Shown here piece after piece: positions 40,768-49,246 of a DNA stretch of 61,279 nucleotides. Source of the stretch: Chitinophagaceae bacterium (GTDB taxonomy: Bacteria > Bacteroidota > Bacteroidia > Chitinophagales > Chitinophagaceae); the NCBI GenBank assembly GCA_004173235.1, contig SEAC01000010.1:1-61279 (forward strand), given 5' to 3'. The notes beneath the pieces are model-generated. The model was given only the letters and a program-made list of their open reading frames with translations. It was not told the origin of the DNA and did not search any database. Numbering within the stretch: position 1 is the first letter of the stretch; the number at the start of each line of letters is the position of its first letter. Made by a program: the position numbers and the translations under genes.

Positions 40768-42098
40768 CGCTCCAAATTAGCGCCCGCAGGCTTCAAAAAG
40801 AACCGCACGACGCGGAACATGAGTTCGGCGGAGCCCAGCGCAAGCAGCGCAAAGAGCAACGGCCTGAGCGAGCCGCCTTCATCCATAAACGCCGCCGTTA
40901 GCGCCACGCCATACACTGCAAAGGGCAGGAGCGCCATCAACACCAGCCCGGGCACGCCCAACGGGATGCGAAAGGGCCGGTGCAGTTGCGGCGCCTTTAT
41001 GCGGAAGTAGATGAGCGATACGTATTCGAGCAGCAGGGCCGCCCCGTACAGCGTGATGTCGATCACGATCAGTTCGCCAAAATCCCAAAAGATCATTCCG
41101 CTCACCACCAGTGAGCAGCACAGCACCGACAGCCAGGGCGAACCCCAGCGCGGGTGCAGCGCGTGGAGCTTTGCCGGCAACAGTCCATCGGCGGCCATGG
41201 CTTTTGGAATGCGCGACACGGAAAGCAGCACGGCCGAATAGAGCCCAAGCGTGCTTGCCAACCCGCCCGCCGCGATCAGGTTGCCCAGCCAGGGCCCGCC
41301 CACCAAAGCACCCAGCGCAGGAAAACCCCTTTGTTCCAGCTCGCCCGCCGCGATGCCCGAGTTGAGCGCAATGACGGTGGCGATGGTATAGATGGCAACT
41401 ACGGCAACAAAGGCAAGCGCAATGGAAAGGAGGTACGCCTTCACGGGCTTACGCACTTCGTCGACATACGTGGTCACGTTGTCCCAGCCAATAAAATTCC
41501 ACATGATGGTGTATAGCCCCAGCCCGACGGCCGTGAATGATGTGCCCTTGAACGATGGCGCAGGCACCGAAAGTTTGCCGCCGCTGTGGTATAATGCGTA
41601 TGCAAACAATACGAAGAATGTGGCGAGCACAGCGCCGCTGAGCAGGATGGAAACGCGTCCTACCGGTACGATGCCGCGGATGTTGATGCCTGCCGAAAGC
41701 CAGATGATGGCGAGGCAGATAGGAATTTTATACGCCTCGATGCCGGGAAAGAACCAGCCGAGGTAAAAAACGAAAAGCACGGGGTAAATGGCGAGGTCGG
41801 CGAAAGTATAAAGCCAGCTCCACCAGCCTTCATAAAAGCCGTAGCGCAGTCCCAGTGCGCGTTTTACCCACTGGTAGTAGCCGCCGTTTTCGGGGAAGAG
41901 GCTGTTCAGTTCAAGCACGGTGAGGATGGTGGGCACGTCCCAGAGAATGGGTGTAAGCAGCAGCAACGGAAGGGCCGCATTGCCTGCTTGTCCCAGCAAA
42001 GGTTCCAGCCCATACGGCCCGCCCGACACGGTGAGAAAGATGACAGCGGCGAGCTGCAGGGACTTCAGCTTTTGTGGCGCTGCTACGGGGTGCGACAT
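40764..42098 (-). CDS. APC family amino acid/polyamine permease
   Basis: 444 residues with about twelve membrane helices. The first helix has the substrate-binding break SGGPYGLEPLLG; later marks are ELNSLFPENGGYYQWVKRALG and WNFIGWDNVTTYVDEVRKPVKAY. The order fits the APC superfamily, near the polyamine/PUT and Ala/Glu permease branches. An exact -7 box (TACATTTG) ends 4 nt before the ATG, so its mRNA is likely leaderless. The glycosylase gene follows with a 4-bp overlap. Substrate unknown. Confidence 0.92.
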   Translation of the reverse strand: MSHPVAAPQKLKSLQLAAVIFLTVSGGPYGLEPLLGQAGNAALPLLLLTPILWDVPTILTVLELNSLFPENGGYYQWVKRALGLRYGFYEGWWSWLYTFADLAIYPVLFVFYLGWFFPGIEAYKIPICLAIIWLSAGINIRGIVPVGRVSILLSGAVLATFFVLFAYALYHSGGKLSVPAPSFKGTSFTAVGLGLYTIMWNFIGWDNVTTYVDEVRKPVKAYLLSIALAFVAVVAIYTIATVIALNSGIAAGELEQRGFPALGALVGGPWLGNLIAAGGLASTLGLYSAVLLSVSRIPKAMAADGLLPAKLHALHPRWGSPWLSVLCCSLVVSGMIFWDFGELIVIDITLYGAALLLEYVSLIYFRIKAPQLHRPFRIPLGVPGLVLMALLPFAVYGVALTAAFMDEGGSLRPLLFALLALGSAELMFRVVRFFLKPAGANLER

Positions 42099-42102
42099 GG
42101 TT

Positions 42103-42110
42103 CAAATGTA
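42103..42110 (-). promoter_or_regulatory. -7 element TACATTTG abutting the APC permease start
   Basis: Exact TAnnTTTG; only AACC separates it from the ATG at 42098. Confidence 0.55.
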
Positions 42111-42155
42111 TTCCGCTATCGGCAATCGAACCGAGGAACACCGGAGCGGATGTGC

Positions 42156-42992
42156 TCACTTCTTACGTTCGCGCGTCCACTTCCAGGATGCTTCGTCGGC
42201 ACGCCTTTCCACTTCCCGCTCCACATCGTCTGGCAACTGCGGGAAGAAATCCAAACCGGTAACACGCTCCACCGAATCGACGGGCACAGCGAACGACCGC
42301 AGCGTGGCGGCCGACGGAGCGTTGTTGAGCAGGAACCCCATCGCCGAAGCGCCGCCGCCACCGTAGCGGAGCACCACTTTGTAAAACTGGTTGGGCACCG
42401 CCACGTAGTGCGGTCCAACAGTGCGGAGGTTGGGCTCCAGCACCGGCCCGGTCACCACGTATACCGTGTCGTAGGTGCGGGCCCAGAAGCGCACCAGCTC
42501 TTCGAGGCGGCGCCATACACCGCGGTTGAACGCGGGCAGCTGCGGGCTGATGTTGCTGTAATAAAACGAACCGCTCATGGCCTTCGTGCTGAACGAAAGA
42601 TCTTCCGCCGGCGCCAGGTGGCCGCGGTCGTAACCCGACTGCTCATAGTCGCTGTTGTCGGCGGTGCCGCCAGGCACGGCGGGGTCGGGGCGAAAGTCGT
42701 TGCTGCGCGGCGTGTTGGCTGCCCGCACTTCGCTGCCCGTCAGTTGGTATGCGGCCCAGGCCGCCTGCCCGGCATCGGTGCGGTACCCGAGTGCGTAGCC
42801 TTCGTGCAGGATCGGCGTATCGCCGTTGCGCGGTGCCGGTATCTCAAGACCCGCCACAGGTGGGGTGAACGTAAGCTCTTTTGTGGTCGCGCCGCGCCGG
42901 CAGGTAAAAAGCAGCAGCATCAGTCCCACAACGAGTAGGATCAACACGATCAGCAGGCCATTGAGGAAGCGCGTGGAGGCGGGTCGGACCAT
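42156..42992 (-). CDS. DNA/RNA non-specific endonuclease, membrane-anchored or secreted
   Basis: 278 residues. A hydrophobic segment (FLNGLLIVLILLVVGLMLLLFTC) anchors the N-terminus. The NUC domain begins near 50 (YALGYRTDAGQAAWAAYQLT) and holds the catalytic YDRGHLAPAED near 118-128, then YYSNISPQLPAFNRGVWRRLE with the metal-binding Asn, and VYVVTGPVLEP. All catalytic residues (Arg, His, Asn, Glu) seem present. It probably degrades extracellular or periplasmic DNA/RNA for nutrients. An exact -7 box (43010-43017) gives a leader of about 13 nt. Confidence 0.93.
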   Translation of the reverse strand: MVRPASTRFLNGLLIVLILLVVGLMLLLFTCRRGATTKELTFTPPVAGLEIPAPRNGDTPILHEGYALGYRTDAGQAAWAAYQLTGSEVRAANTPRSNDFRPDPAVPGGTADNSDYEQSGYDRGHLAPAEDLSFSTKAMSGSFYYSNISPQLPAFNRGVWRRLEELVRFWARTYDTVYVVTGPVLEPNLRTVGPHYVAVPNQFYKVVLRYGGGGASAMGFLLNNAPSAATLRSFAVPVDSVERVTGLDFFPQLPDDVEREVERRADEASWKWTRERKK

Positions 42993-43009
42993 CAGGAAGC
43001 TTGTGGGCG

Positions 43010-43017
43010 CAAATGTA
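43010..43017 (-). promoter_or_regulatory. -7 element TACATTTG of the endonuclease gene
   Basis: Exact TAnnTTTG on the minus strand, 17 nt before the ATG at 42992. Confidence 0.55.
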
Positions 43018-43154
43018 AGATTCTGCGATCCGGGGCAGTTGGCGTATCGATTTTGTTCCGTAAATTGGATGAGCCGCCGTGACCTTCCGATTGCTTTTCC
43101 TGCCGGCTGCGCTTCAAAGGGTTGTTTTTATCACCTCTCTATAAAACGCACACT

Positions 43155-43943
43155 ATGAACCGTATGAAGTACCTTCTGGGAACCCTCCTGTTGGGCGCCC
43201 TTCTTTTCTCGTGCCAGCAACCCCAAACTCCGAAAACGCTCGCCACCGAATTTGTGCAGCACCTTTATGCGCTCAACTTCGATGCAGCTTCTAAACTAAT
43301 GACCAGCGAAGGGCAGGCGCTTTTGCAGCAAACACGGCAGCAGCTGGAGCAACGCGGAAGCATCGAGGAAAGCCGTGCCCGCCGCAACGGCCAGTCGGCA
43401 GATGATGTGTTCGACACGCAAACCTTCACCGAAACCGGCAGCGGCGACGATGTGGTGGTGCAAAACAACCAGTTGCGCATCAACTTGCACAAGGATGGCG
43501 GCGATTGGAAAGTGGCAGCCACTTCCGAGCTCGTGGATGCACTCGTGAACCACCCGCTGTATGCCGACGCTGCGCAAACCGCCTGGAACAACCTGCAGGG
43601 CGAATGCGACAAGCGCACCAAACTGGTGGGGGACTATGCCACGATGCGGAGCTCGCGCGGCGAAAACACGCCCGAACTCAAAGCATTGGAAGCAGCGCTG
43701 CGCGACTGCAACAGCGCCAAAACGGGCACCGCAGCCGAGCGCGCCGATTATATGATTCGGCAGGAAAAACTGCAGTCGGCTCTTGAAAAAGCGCTCTCGC
43801 CGGCTATGAACGCCAGTGCCGACTTCACGCTCAACTACATCGTGCAGCTGAGCGACTACGAGCAGCGCATTCGCACCCTGAAACAACAATACGGATTGGC
43901 CGCAGCAAAAGCGCACGTGAAAGACCTTCCTGCCTTACCTTAG
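43155..43943 (+). CDS. Lipoprotein with DUF4878-like N-terminal half
   Basis: 262 residues from the ATG at 43155, giving a lipoprotein signal (MKYLLGTLLLGALLFSCQQ). The N-terminal half (LATEFVQHLYALNFDAASKLMT, then paired strands and GGDWKVAATSEL) has the NTF2-like layout of DUF4878 lipoproteins. The C-terminal half is helical and may form a coiled coil (NTPELKALEAALRDCNSAKTG, FTLNYIVQLSDYEQRIRTLKQQ). The start at 43122 would put charged residues before the signal and is rejected. Followed by a terminator. Role unknown. Confidence 0.78.
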   Translation: MNRMKYLLGTLLLGALLFSCQQPQTPKTLATEFVQHLYALNFDAASKLMTSEGQALLQQTRQQLEQRGSIEESRARRNGQSADDVFDTQTFTETGSGDDVVVQNNQLRINLHKDGGDWKVAATSELVDALVNHPLYADAAQTAWNNLQGECDKRTKLVGDYATMRSSRGENTPELKALEAALRDCNSAKTGTAAERADYMIRQEKLQSALEKALSPAMNASADFTLNYIVQLSDYEQRIRTLKQQYGLAAAKAHVKDLPALP

Positions 43944-43965
43944 CTTCTCAAAAGATTAACGACAT

Positions 43966-44000
43966 TGCCCCGCTTTGCAAGAGGCGGGGCATAATTTTTT
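43966..44000 (+). terminator. Intrinsic terminator after the 43155 gene
   Basis: TGCCCCGC 43966-43973 pairs with GCGGGGCA 43984-43991, 10-nt loop, then TAATTTTTT. Confidence 0.85.
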
Positions 44001-44041
44001 CTGCTACCAGGCAAGCTCCCACCGGAGTACCCAGAATTACC

Positions 44042-44302
44042 ATGAGCCATAACATCTATTTTTCCCGAATCATAAAAGCCGGCGACCGCCAGCGCGAATT
44101 CAACTTTCGCCGCCTGCCCGTTGGCGACGACCTGCGCTACGAGGTAGACGTTCCCGACGACCGCGGGCAACGGATCTCTTTCACCATGCTCCGCAGCCCC
44201 GAAGGGCAGTGGCGCGCCGATGCCCCGCAACTTCCTTCCTGGGTGGCCGATGCGGCAGAACGCCTCGAAGGCGCCATCCGCGAGCATATGGAAACGCAGT
44301 AA
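44042..44302 (+). CDS. Small conserved protein of unknown function
   Basis: 86 residues, soluble and charged: SHNIYFSRIIKAGDRQREFNFRRL, a strand pair (YEVDVPDDRGQRISFTMLR), GQWRADAPQLPSWV and an amphipathic C-terminal helix. I recall similar small proteins in Bacteroidota without a named domain. A weak -7 match (TAATTTTT) lies in the terminator of the gene before it. It converges with the broken kinase gene, 11 bp away. Confidence 0.65.
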   Translation: MSHNIYFSRIIKAGDRQREFNFRRLPVGDDLRYEVDVPDDRGQRISFTMLRSPEGQWRADAPQLPSWVADAAERLEGAIREHMETQ

Positions 44303-44313
44303 GCGCACCAGCC

Positions 44314-45024
44314 TCACCTATCTTCCCGTAATTCTACTGACGGCCTCTTTGTAGGTGGGCCCAACCGGCAAAGTTTTGTCGGCAATGGCCACGCAATTCT
44401 TTTCCACGAAGCGCACTTTAGCGCATGGCGTCCCGGGTAAAGCAACTCGAGCCTTCGCCGGAGGTTGGACAGCCCGATGCCTCCACCCGCATCTTTCTGC
44501 TGCCGGCCGATGGCATTACACAGCGAGAATGCAAAGGCATGCGCACCCGCATCGAAACCGATGGTAAGCGGCTTGCCGTTCAGGTCGCCGTGCTTGAACG
44601 CATTCTCTACGAAGGCAATGAGCAGGTAAGGCGGCAGTTCCCAAGCATCGGCGTTGCCCGTCTTCCGTATTTCTACGGCCAGCGGGTAGTCGTAGCGCAG
44701 CTGCTGCAGCGCAATGAAATGTTCTACATAATCCCACTCGGTGGCCGCGGGGAGGAAGGTCTTTTTTTCATAGAGCATATACCGCATCAACTCCGCGAGT
44801 TTGAGGATAGCCTCTGGCGCTTTCGGCGATCCCTTGTAGCTAAGAGCGTAAATGTTGTTGAGCGAATTGAACAGGAAGTGCGGGTTCACCTGCGCGCGCA
44901 GAAAGGCAAGCTCCGCCTCGCGGTTACGTCCCAGCAATTCGGCCTGACGCAGGCGCGCGGTCAACGCTTCGTCAGCAAAAAACAGCAGCGCTCCCATGAC
45001 GATATACAGGCAGGCATAATACAC
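44314..45024 (-). CDS. Truncated LytS-type sensor histidine kinase
   Basis: A 236-residue open frame. The His_kinase core is clear: FLRAQVNPHFLFNSLNNIYALSYKG (His in NPHF), and ATPase parts YLLIAFVENAFKHGDLNG and GGGIGLSNLRRRLELLYPGRH. But only one membrane helix remains in front (YIVMGALLFFADEAL) where the family has four or more, and the frame begins with GTG exactly where a divergent broken gene starts. At the other end the chain leaves the kinase after ALK and continues in the wrong frame over a LytTR remnant, so the last 15-25 kinase residues are lost. Probably non-functional. Confidence 0.8.
   Translation of the reverse strand: MYYACLYIVMGALLFFADEALTARLRQAELLGRNREAELAFLRAQVNPHFLFNSLNNIYALSYKGSPKAPEAILKLAELMRYMLYEKKTFLPAATEWDYVEHFIALQQLRYDYPLAVEIRKTGNADAWELPPYLLIAFVENAFKHGDLNGKPLTIGFDAGAHAFAFSLCNAIGRQQKDAGGGIGLSNLRRRLELLYPGRHALKCASWKRIAWPLPTKLCRLGPPTKRPSVELREDR
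44318..44419 (-). pseudogene. C-terminal remnant of a LytTR response regulator
   Basis: In a frame different from the kinase, 33 codons read VRFVEKNCVAIADKTLPVG then TYKEAVSRITGR and a TAG at 44318-44320. This is the usual end of a LytTR DNA-binding domain (strand, turn, IPVGxxYxExxxxxI). The regulator normally follows a LytS-type kinase. The receiver domain and most of the LytTR domain are gone and the rest is fused to the kinase end near 44420. Confidence 0.7.
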
Positions 45025-45684
45025 GTTGCGTCACGTCAGCGCGAGCTGGAAGAGCTGGCCGCCGTGATCGCGCGCTTCAGACCCACGCGTGTGTACGTTG
45101 AAAGCAGCAGGCCTGCCTACCATGATTCTCTTTTTGCAGAATACAGTGCGGGCCGTTTCAAGCCGGGTCGCAACGAGATCTACCAGGTAGCCTACCGTGT
45201 GGCCGGCAATGCGGCGCTCTCCCGTATTTATACGGTTGATGCTTCCAACATTGCAACCGACCTGAGCCCGCGCTTCCCGATGATCGACTCGCTGTGGACG
45301 GCGCGCGTGCAGGTAGATACGCTGCGCGATCAGCATTGGGATAGCCGCTACCGGCGCTTATACAGCATGGGCGATTCGCTGCAGGCGCGCCTCACGATGC
45401 TCGAAAACTTCCTGATGATGGCCGAGCCGAAAGTGCTGGCGCGGATGCATGGGCACTACCTGAGCTCCGGCTTCAACTCGATGGGCGATGCCGGCCCCGA
45501 TGCGCTGTCCATCTGGTGGTTCAACCGCAACCTGCGCATCTACAACAACATCCTGCAAACACAGCCCGGCCCCGAAGACCGCATCCTGGTGCTGTTTGGC
45601 AACGGACACATGTCGATCCTGAAGAATTGCTTCCAGTCGTCGCCGGAGTTTGAAGTGGTGGAGCTGAAGTCGCTGCTGCGTTAA
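45025..45684 (+). pseudogene. DUF5694-type protein gene, 5' end deleted
   Basis: From 45025 the frame reads VASRQRELEELAAVIARFRPTRVYVE and runs 220 residues to ILVLFGNGHMSILKNCFQSS and a TAA at 45684. This fits DUF5694 proteins, which resemble TraB-type hydrolases, but the first 45-50 residues (signal peptide and the GTFHF-type active strand) are missing. Upstream the same frame stays open only because it runs antisense through the kinase gene. No start codon fits. It holds a copy of CCGTATTTATACGG at 45222. Confidence 0.7.
45222..45235 (+). other. CCGTATTTATACGG near-palindrome, copy 2
   Basis: Exact copy inside the DUF5694 remnant, again coding R-I-Y-T and followed by TT. Confidence 0.6.
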
Positions 45685-46742
45685 GGTTTATACACGATGC
45701 GAATCACCGCGTTGCGCTGCAGGTCGGTGCTGGCGGTGAGGCGGTAGCGCTCGTCGCCGGCTTCTACTACTATCGATGCGGTATTGGGCGGGATGCTGCC
45801 CACGTTGTTTGCAATGAGCGTTATATCGTGCACTGCGTCGCCTTCGTCGAGCTTCACCGTGAACGAGAACGACTGCACCGCTACGAGCTTGTGATCGAAA
45901 AGCACTTCGTTGTTGTGCAGGATGCTCACCGTGTCGCCGTCGGGCATGCCGTTGTCGAACACGCGGATGGTGATCACCTTTTCAGTTGTGCTGATCTCCT
46001 GCACGATATTATTGCTTCGTCCTCTTTTGAGCGCGAGCAGCGGGTTGTTGGCAACCGGGTGGGGCATGGGTGCCGGAGGCGTTGCTTTGGGAAGTGGCTG
46101 GCGCACCGTCACCAGCGAATCTTTGCGCGCGGGTGTGGCTGGTTTCGGCTGTGTTTTTACCACGGCCGGTGGACGGCGTGCGGGAGTTGTTGGTTTGGGT
46201 GTAGCACGTCGCGGCGGAACATTTGTGCGTACAGCCGCCGGGGGCGTGGGTTTAGGAGCTTTTGTAACTGCCGGTGGCGGGGGAGGCGGCAGAAAGCGCC
46301 GCATATATTCCGTGGTGTCCACGCGGCGGCTCACGCGCCGTAGTTCTACGGGACCATCGTCGAAATCGAGAAAGCTGAAAAGCGGTTTTGTGGCACCCTT
46401 GGTGCGTTCGCTTCCGCTGAGGCGGTCGCCGCTGCGGCCGGGAATGAATTCGAGGTCGTAGCTGCATTCCACGTGACCGCCCTTGTGCGCGATCATACCT
46501 TCACCCTGCCCGCGCAGCCTGCTTGCGCCCGCGCGGAAAACCGCCCTGAAGTTGGCGCGGCACCAGCCGCCGGCGGGATCGGTATCGTAGGTGTACCCTA
46601 CGTACTCTTCGCCCACTTTCACGATCACGAGCTTCATGTAATTGCCTTCCTCGGTGCCTTCCCAGGTACCGGAGAGGTCCTGCGCTCCGGCAGGCGCCCT
46701 AACCGAACAAAGCAGGATCAGCAACACGAACAAGCGGAGCAT
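45681..46742 (-). CDS. Exported protein with Pro-rich linker, unknown function
   Basis: 353 residues from the ATG at 46742, with a signal peptide (MLRLFVLLILLCSVRAPAGA). The N-terminal domain (about 22-130; LSGTWEGTEEGNYMKLVIVKVGEEYVGYTYD) is a small barrel-like sandwich. Residues about 150-240 are a Pro/Thr/Lys-rich linker. The C-terminal domain (about 255-350; ITIRVFDNGMPDGDTVSILHNNEVLFDH, NNVGSIPPNTASIVVEAG, LQRNAVIRI) recurs in exported Bacteroidota proteins of unknown role. Its stop overlaps that of the DUF5694 remnant tail to tail by 4 bp. A -7-like box lies at 46757. Confidence 0.82.
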   Translation of the reverse strand: MLRLFVLLILLCSVRAPAGAQDLSGTWEGTEEGNYMKLVIVKVGEEYVGYTYDTDPAGGWCRANFRAVFRAGASRLRGQGEGMIAHKGGHVECSYDLEFIPGRSGDRLSGSERTKGATKPLFSFLDFDDGPVELRRVSRRVDTTEYMRRFLPPPPPPAVTKAPKPTPPAAVRTNVPPRRATPKPTTPARRPPAVVKTQPKPATPARKDSLVTVRQPLPKATPPAPMPHPVANNPLLALKRGRSNNIVQEISTTEKVITIRVFDNGMPDGDTVSILHNNEVLFDHKLVAVQSFSFTVKLDEGDAVHDITLIANNVGSIPPNTASIVVEAGDERYRLTASTDLQRNAVIRIVYKP

Positions 46743-46756
46743 GGGGTGTGTTTTAT

Positions 46757-46764
46757 TAAAAGTA
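46757..46764 (-). promoter_or_regulatory. -7-like element TACTTTTA
   Basis: Seven of eight matches to TAnnTTTG on the minus strand, 14 nt before the ATG at 46742. Confidence 0.4.
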
Positions 46765-46829
46765 CGCAGGGGTGGGAGGCGATGTCGCACAATTTGATCA
46801 ACGCCGCCAAATCTGTGCTAAGTGCGCAA

Positions 46830-46856
46830 AAAAAGGCAGCCTGAAAAAGGCTGCCT
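46830..46856 (-). terminator. Intrinsic terminator of the DEAD-box helicase gene
   Basis: AGGCAGCC 46834-46841 pairs with GGCTGCCT 46849-46856; a T run follows on the minus strand. Confidence 0.85.
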
Positions 46857-46917
46857 GTATATTCTTTCGTCGTGTCTTTGTGTCGTCGTGTCTTTGTGTT
46901 CAAACACCGCAGGTGCG

Positions 46918-48261
46918 TTATTGCGCTGACTGCGGTGCCTGGCTTCTTTGCCCGCCACCACCACGCTGTGCACGGCCTTCGCCGCTGCGCGGACGATGAC
47001 CACTGCCGCTTGCGCCACGGTTGCCACCGCCGCCATTGCGCGACTGGCCACCACCACCCCGGTTGCGGTTGCCGCCGCCGCCACGGTTACCCTGCGGCTT
47101 CGGTGCAGCAAACTCGTTGACCGGCGTGCGGTCCATATACGGGTGCTCAATTACGGGGATCTGCTGGTTGATCAGTTTCTGGATGTCCTTCAGGTACGCG
47201 CGCTCTTCGCCGTTTACAAAGCTCAGGGCGATGCCGCTGGCGCCTGCACGGCCCGTGCGGCCAATGCGGTGCACGTAGCTTTCAGGGATGTTGGGAAGGT
47301 CGAAGTTGATCACGTGCGTGAGCGCATCCACGTCGATGCCGCGGGCGGCGATGTCGGTGGCCACGAGCACTTTCAGCTTGCCTTCTTTGAAGGATGCAAG
47401 CGCGTTCTGGCGTGCACCCTGGCTCTTGTCGCCGTGAATGGCGTCGGCACGGATGCCCACCTTCTTCAGGTTCTTCGCCAGCTTATCGGCACCGTGCTTG
47501 GTGCGTGCAAACACCAGCGTACGCTGGATCTTATGCTCCTGCAGCAGGTGCACCAGCAGGTCGATCTTGTCTTTGCCGTTTACATAATAGATGGACTGAT
47601 CCACCGTCTCGGCCGTAGACGAAACAGGCGTCACTTCCACGCGCTCGGGCTTGTAAAGGATCGACTCGGCAAGCGAGCTTACTTCTTTCGGCATCGTAGC
47701 AGAGAAGAAGAGCGTCTGGCGATCGGTAGGCAGCACCTTGATCACTTTCTTCACGTCGTGGATAAAGCCCATGTCGAGCATGCGGTCGGCTTCATCAAGT
47801 ACGAAGATCTCGAGGTAGTCGAGGTGCACATAACCCTGGCTCATGAGGTCGAGCAGGCGGCCTGGCGTGGCAATGAGGATGTCGGTGCCAATGCGGAGGC
47901 TTTGCACCTGCGGCACCTGCGATACGCCACCAAAGATCACCTCATGCTTGAGGCCCGTGTGTCGTCCGTAGTTGGCAAACGAGTCGCCGATCTGCGAAGC
48001 GAGCTCACGCGTGGGCGTAAGGATCAGGGTGCGGATGTGCTTGTAGCCCTTCGTGTTCTTGTCGTCTTCGTGAAGAATGTCGAGGATCGGAAGTGCGAAC
48101 GCGGCCGTTTTACCGGTGCCGGTTTGTGCGAGTCCGATGAGGTCGTAACCTTTGAGAACGATGGGAATGGATTGTTCCTGGATGGGAGTAGGCGTTGTGT
48201 AGCCTTCGGTCTTCAGTGCGCGCAGAATTGGCTCGGAAAGGCCCAGTTGTTCAAATGTCAT
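46918..48261 (-). CDS. DEAD-box ATP-dependent RNA helicase (RhlE-like)
   Basis: 447 residues from the ATG at 48261. All core motifs are present: [14 protein letters not shown] and [10 protein letters not shown] (Q motif), [11 protein letters not shown] (I), PTRELASQI (Ia), TPGRLLDL (Ib), VLDEADRML (II), FSATMP (III), [13 protein letters not shown] (IV), [12 protein letters not shown] (V) and [10 protein letters not shown] (VI). The C-terminal 60 residues are a Gly/Arg/Asn-rich RGG-type tail for RNA binding. Such helicases help ribosome assembly and RNA turnover, mostly in the cold. The leader upstream is unusually long (48262-48714 has no gene), which may allow temperature control of translation. 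Confidence 0.95.
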   Translation of the reverse strand: MTFEQLGLSEPILRALKTEGYTTPTPIQEQSIPIVLKGYDLIGLAQTGTGKTAAFALPILDILHEDDKNTKGYKHIRTLILTPTRELASQIGDSFANYGRHTGLKHEVIFGGVSQVPQVQSLRIGTDILIATPGRLLDLMSQGYVHLDYLEIFVLDEADRMLDMGFIHDVKKVIKVLPTDRQTLFFSATMPKEVSSLAESILYKPERVEVTPVSSTAETVDQSIYYVNGKDKIDLLVHLLQEHKIQRTLVFARTKHGADKLAKNLKKVGIRADAIHGDKSQGARQNALASFKEGKLKVLVATDIAARGIDVDALTHVINFDLPNIPESYVHRIGRTGRAGASGIALSFVNGEERAYLKDIQKLINQQIPVIEHPYMDRTPVNEFAAPKPQGNRGGGGNRNRGGGGQSRNGGGGNRGASGSGHRPRSGEGRAQRGGGGQRSQAPQSAQ

Positions 48262-48714
48262 GTTCAATAAAAAGCGAAATGCTTGTGTTGCCTGTTGGCA
48301 CACTCTGGTCCGGGACATCGGACGGCGCTTGTGTTTTGTGCCGTTTTGCGATGTTCAAAAAAACCTGGACGCAGGCTGTGGGGGCCGTAAGGCGGGTTTA
48401 AATAAGGCCAGATCGAAGCGGTAACACCACAGGGGTTACTGCATTACCTTACTTGCTAGGAGATCAAAGCGGTGCCGCCGTGGCGAAGAGGCGGGCCGGC
48501 CCGCCGAGGCTGACAAGAAGGGCCAGCAAAGGAGGCAAGGATCATAAGAGCGAGTGGGCGATCCGGAAATACAAGTTAAAGGTAGGTGATTCCGTGTGAA
48601 TAACTTGGTAAAGCAGTGAATTGAGCAGGTGCCATTCGGCTGCAGACGCGGCCTGGCGCGAACTGCCGGGCTTTGCCGGAAAACTTTTTTGTGCGCGGCA
48701 ACCGTTATATTATT
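48262..48714 (-). other. Long gene-free leader upstream of the DEAD-box gene
   Basis: About 450 bp without a gene. It includes a perfect 16-bp palindrome, GGCGGGCCGGCCCGCC at 48490-48505, and a GGTAAC / GTTAC pair near 48420-48440. If the helicase promoter lies near the upstream end, this is a structured 5' UTR. No known riboswitch is recognised. Confidence 0.4.
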
Positions 48715-48722
48715 TAAATTTG
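48715..48722 (+). promoter_or_regulatory. -7 element TAAATTTG of the response regulator gene
   Basis: Exact TAnnTTTG; a TTTG at 48688-48691 may be the -33 part, though the spacing is long. Leader to the ATG at 48774 about 47 nt. Confidence 0.55.
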
Positions 48723-48773
48723 AAATGCTAACGGCCCAAAGCCTATGGTTTCACCCTTACACCCGAAGAACCC

Positions 48774-49244
48774 ATGATGCACCCTAACCTGGTACACCCC
48801 CACCTCCTGTTGGTGGATGATGACACCGATGCCTGCCTTCTTTTCGAACGCGCACTGCACAAGGTCGACCCGCTGCTTCCGTTCACCGCACTCCATAGCG
48901 GCGAAGAGCTGCTTGCCGAATGGCCCCTGCTCAAACCCGGCATCCTGTTTCTCGATCTGACGCTTCCCGGAAAAAGCGGGTTTGAATGCCTCTCCGCACT
49001 GCGCGCCGACAGCCGCAACGATCGCATCCCCGTGATCGTGTACAGCAACTCGGCCCGCATGAGCGACATCTGCAAATCGTATGAGCGCGGCGCCAACCTT
49101 TTCATCGTAAAACCCTTCAGCCAGCAACATCTCGTGAATGCCTTCGGGCACGTGTTGCAAATGGATTGGACGCAGGACTGCCGCGACCGCTACTTCATCA
49201 ACAACCAGTTTGTGCCCTTCACGGCGGGAAGCTGCGTTGCTTAG
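48774..49244 (+). CDS. Stand-alone response regulator receiver protein
   Basis: 156 residues, a single receiver domain. Acidic cluster D15-D17 (LLLVDDDTDACLLFERAL), phospho-acceptor D61 (ILFLDLTLPGKSGFE), the Ser/Thr position as S in VIVYSNSAR, and Lys in FIVKPFSQQHL. No output domain follows; the last 25 residues are a short tail with WTQDCRDRYFINNQF. Such single-domain regulators act through protein partners, often with hybrid kinases. No kinase is adjacent. A second ATG (residue 2) is possible. Confidence 0.92.
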   Translation: MMHPNLVHPHLLLVDDDTDACLLFERALHKVDPLLPFTALHSGEELLAEWPLLKPGILFLDLTLPGKSGFECLSALRADSRNDRIPVIVYSNSARMSDICKSYERGANLFIVKPFSQQHLVNAFGHVLQMDWTQDCRDRYFINNQFVPFTAGSCVA

Positions 49245-49246
49245 AG

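Noticed and set aside
44425..45024. Upstream part of the 44425-45684 plus-strand frame as the N-terminus of the DUF5694 protein
   Set aside because: It is antisense to the kinase core, which has intact family motifs; DUF5694 similarity begins only at 45025.
48195..48401. 68-codon plus-strand frame across the DEAD-box start
   Set aside because: It overlaps the helicase N-terminus antisense and has no promoter or protein-like composition.
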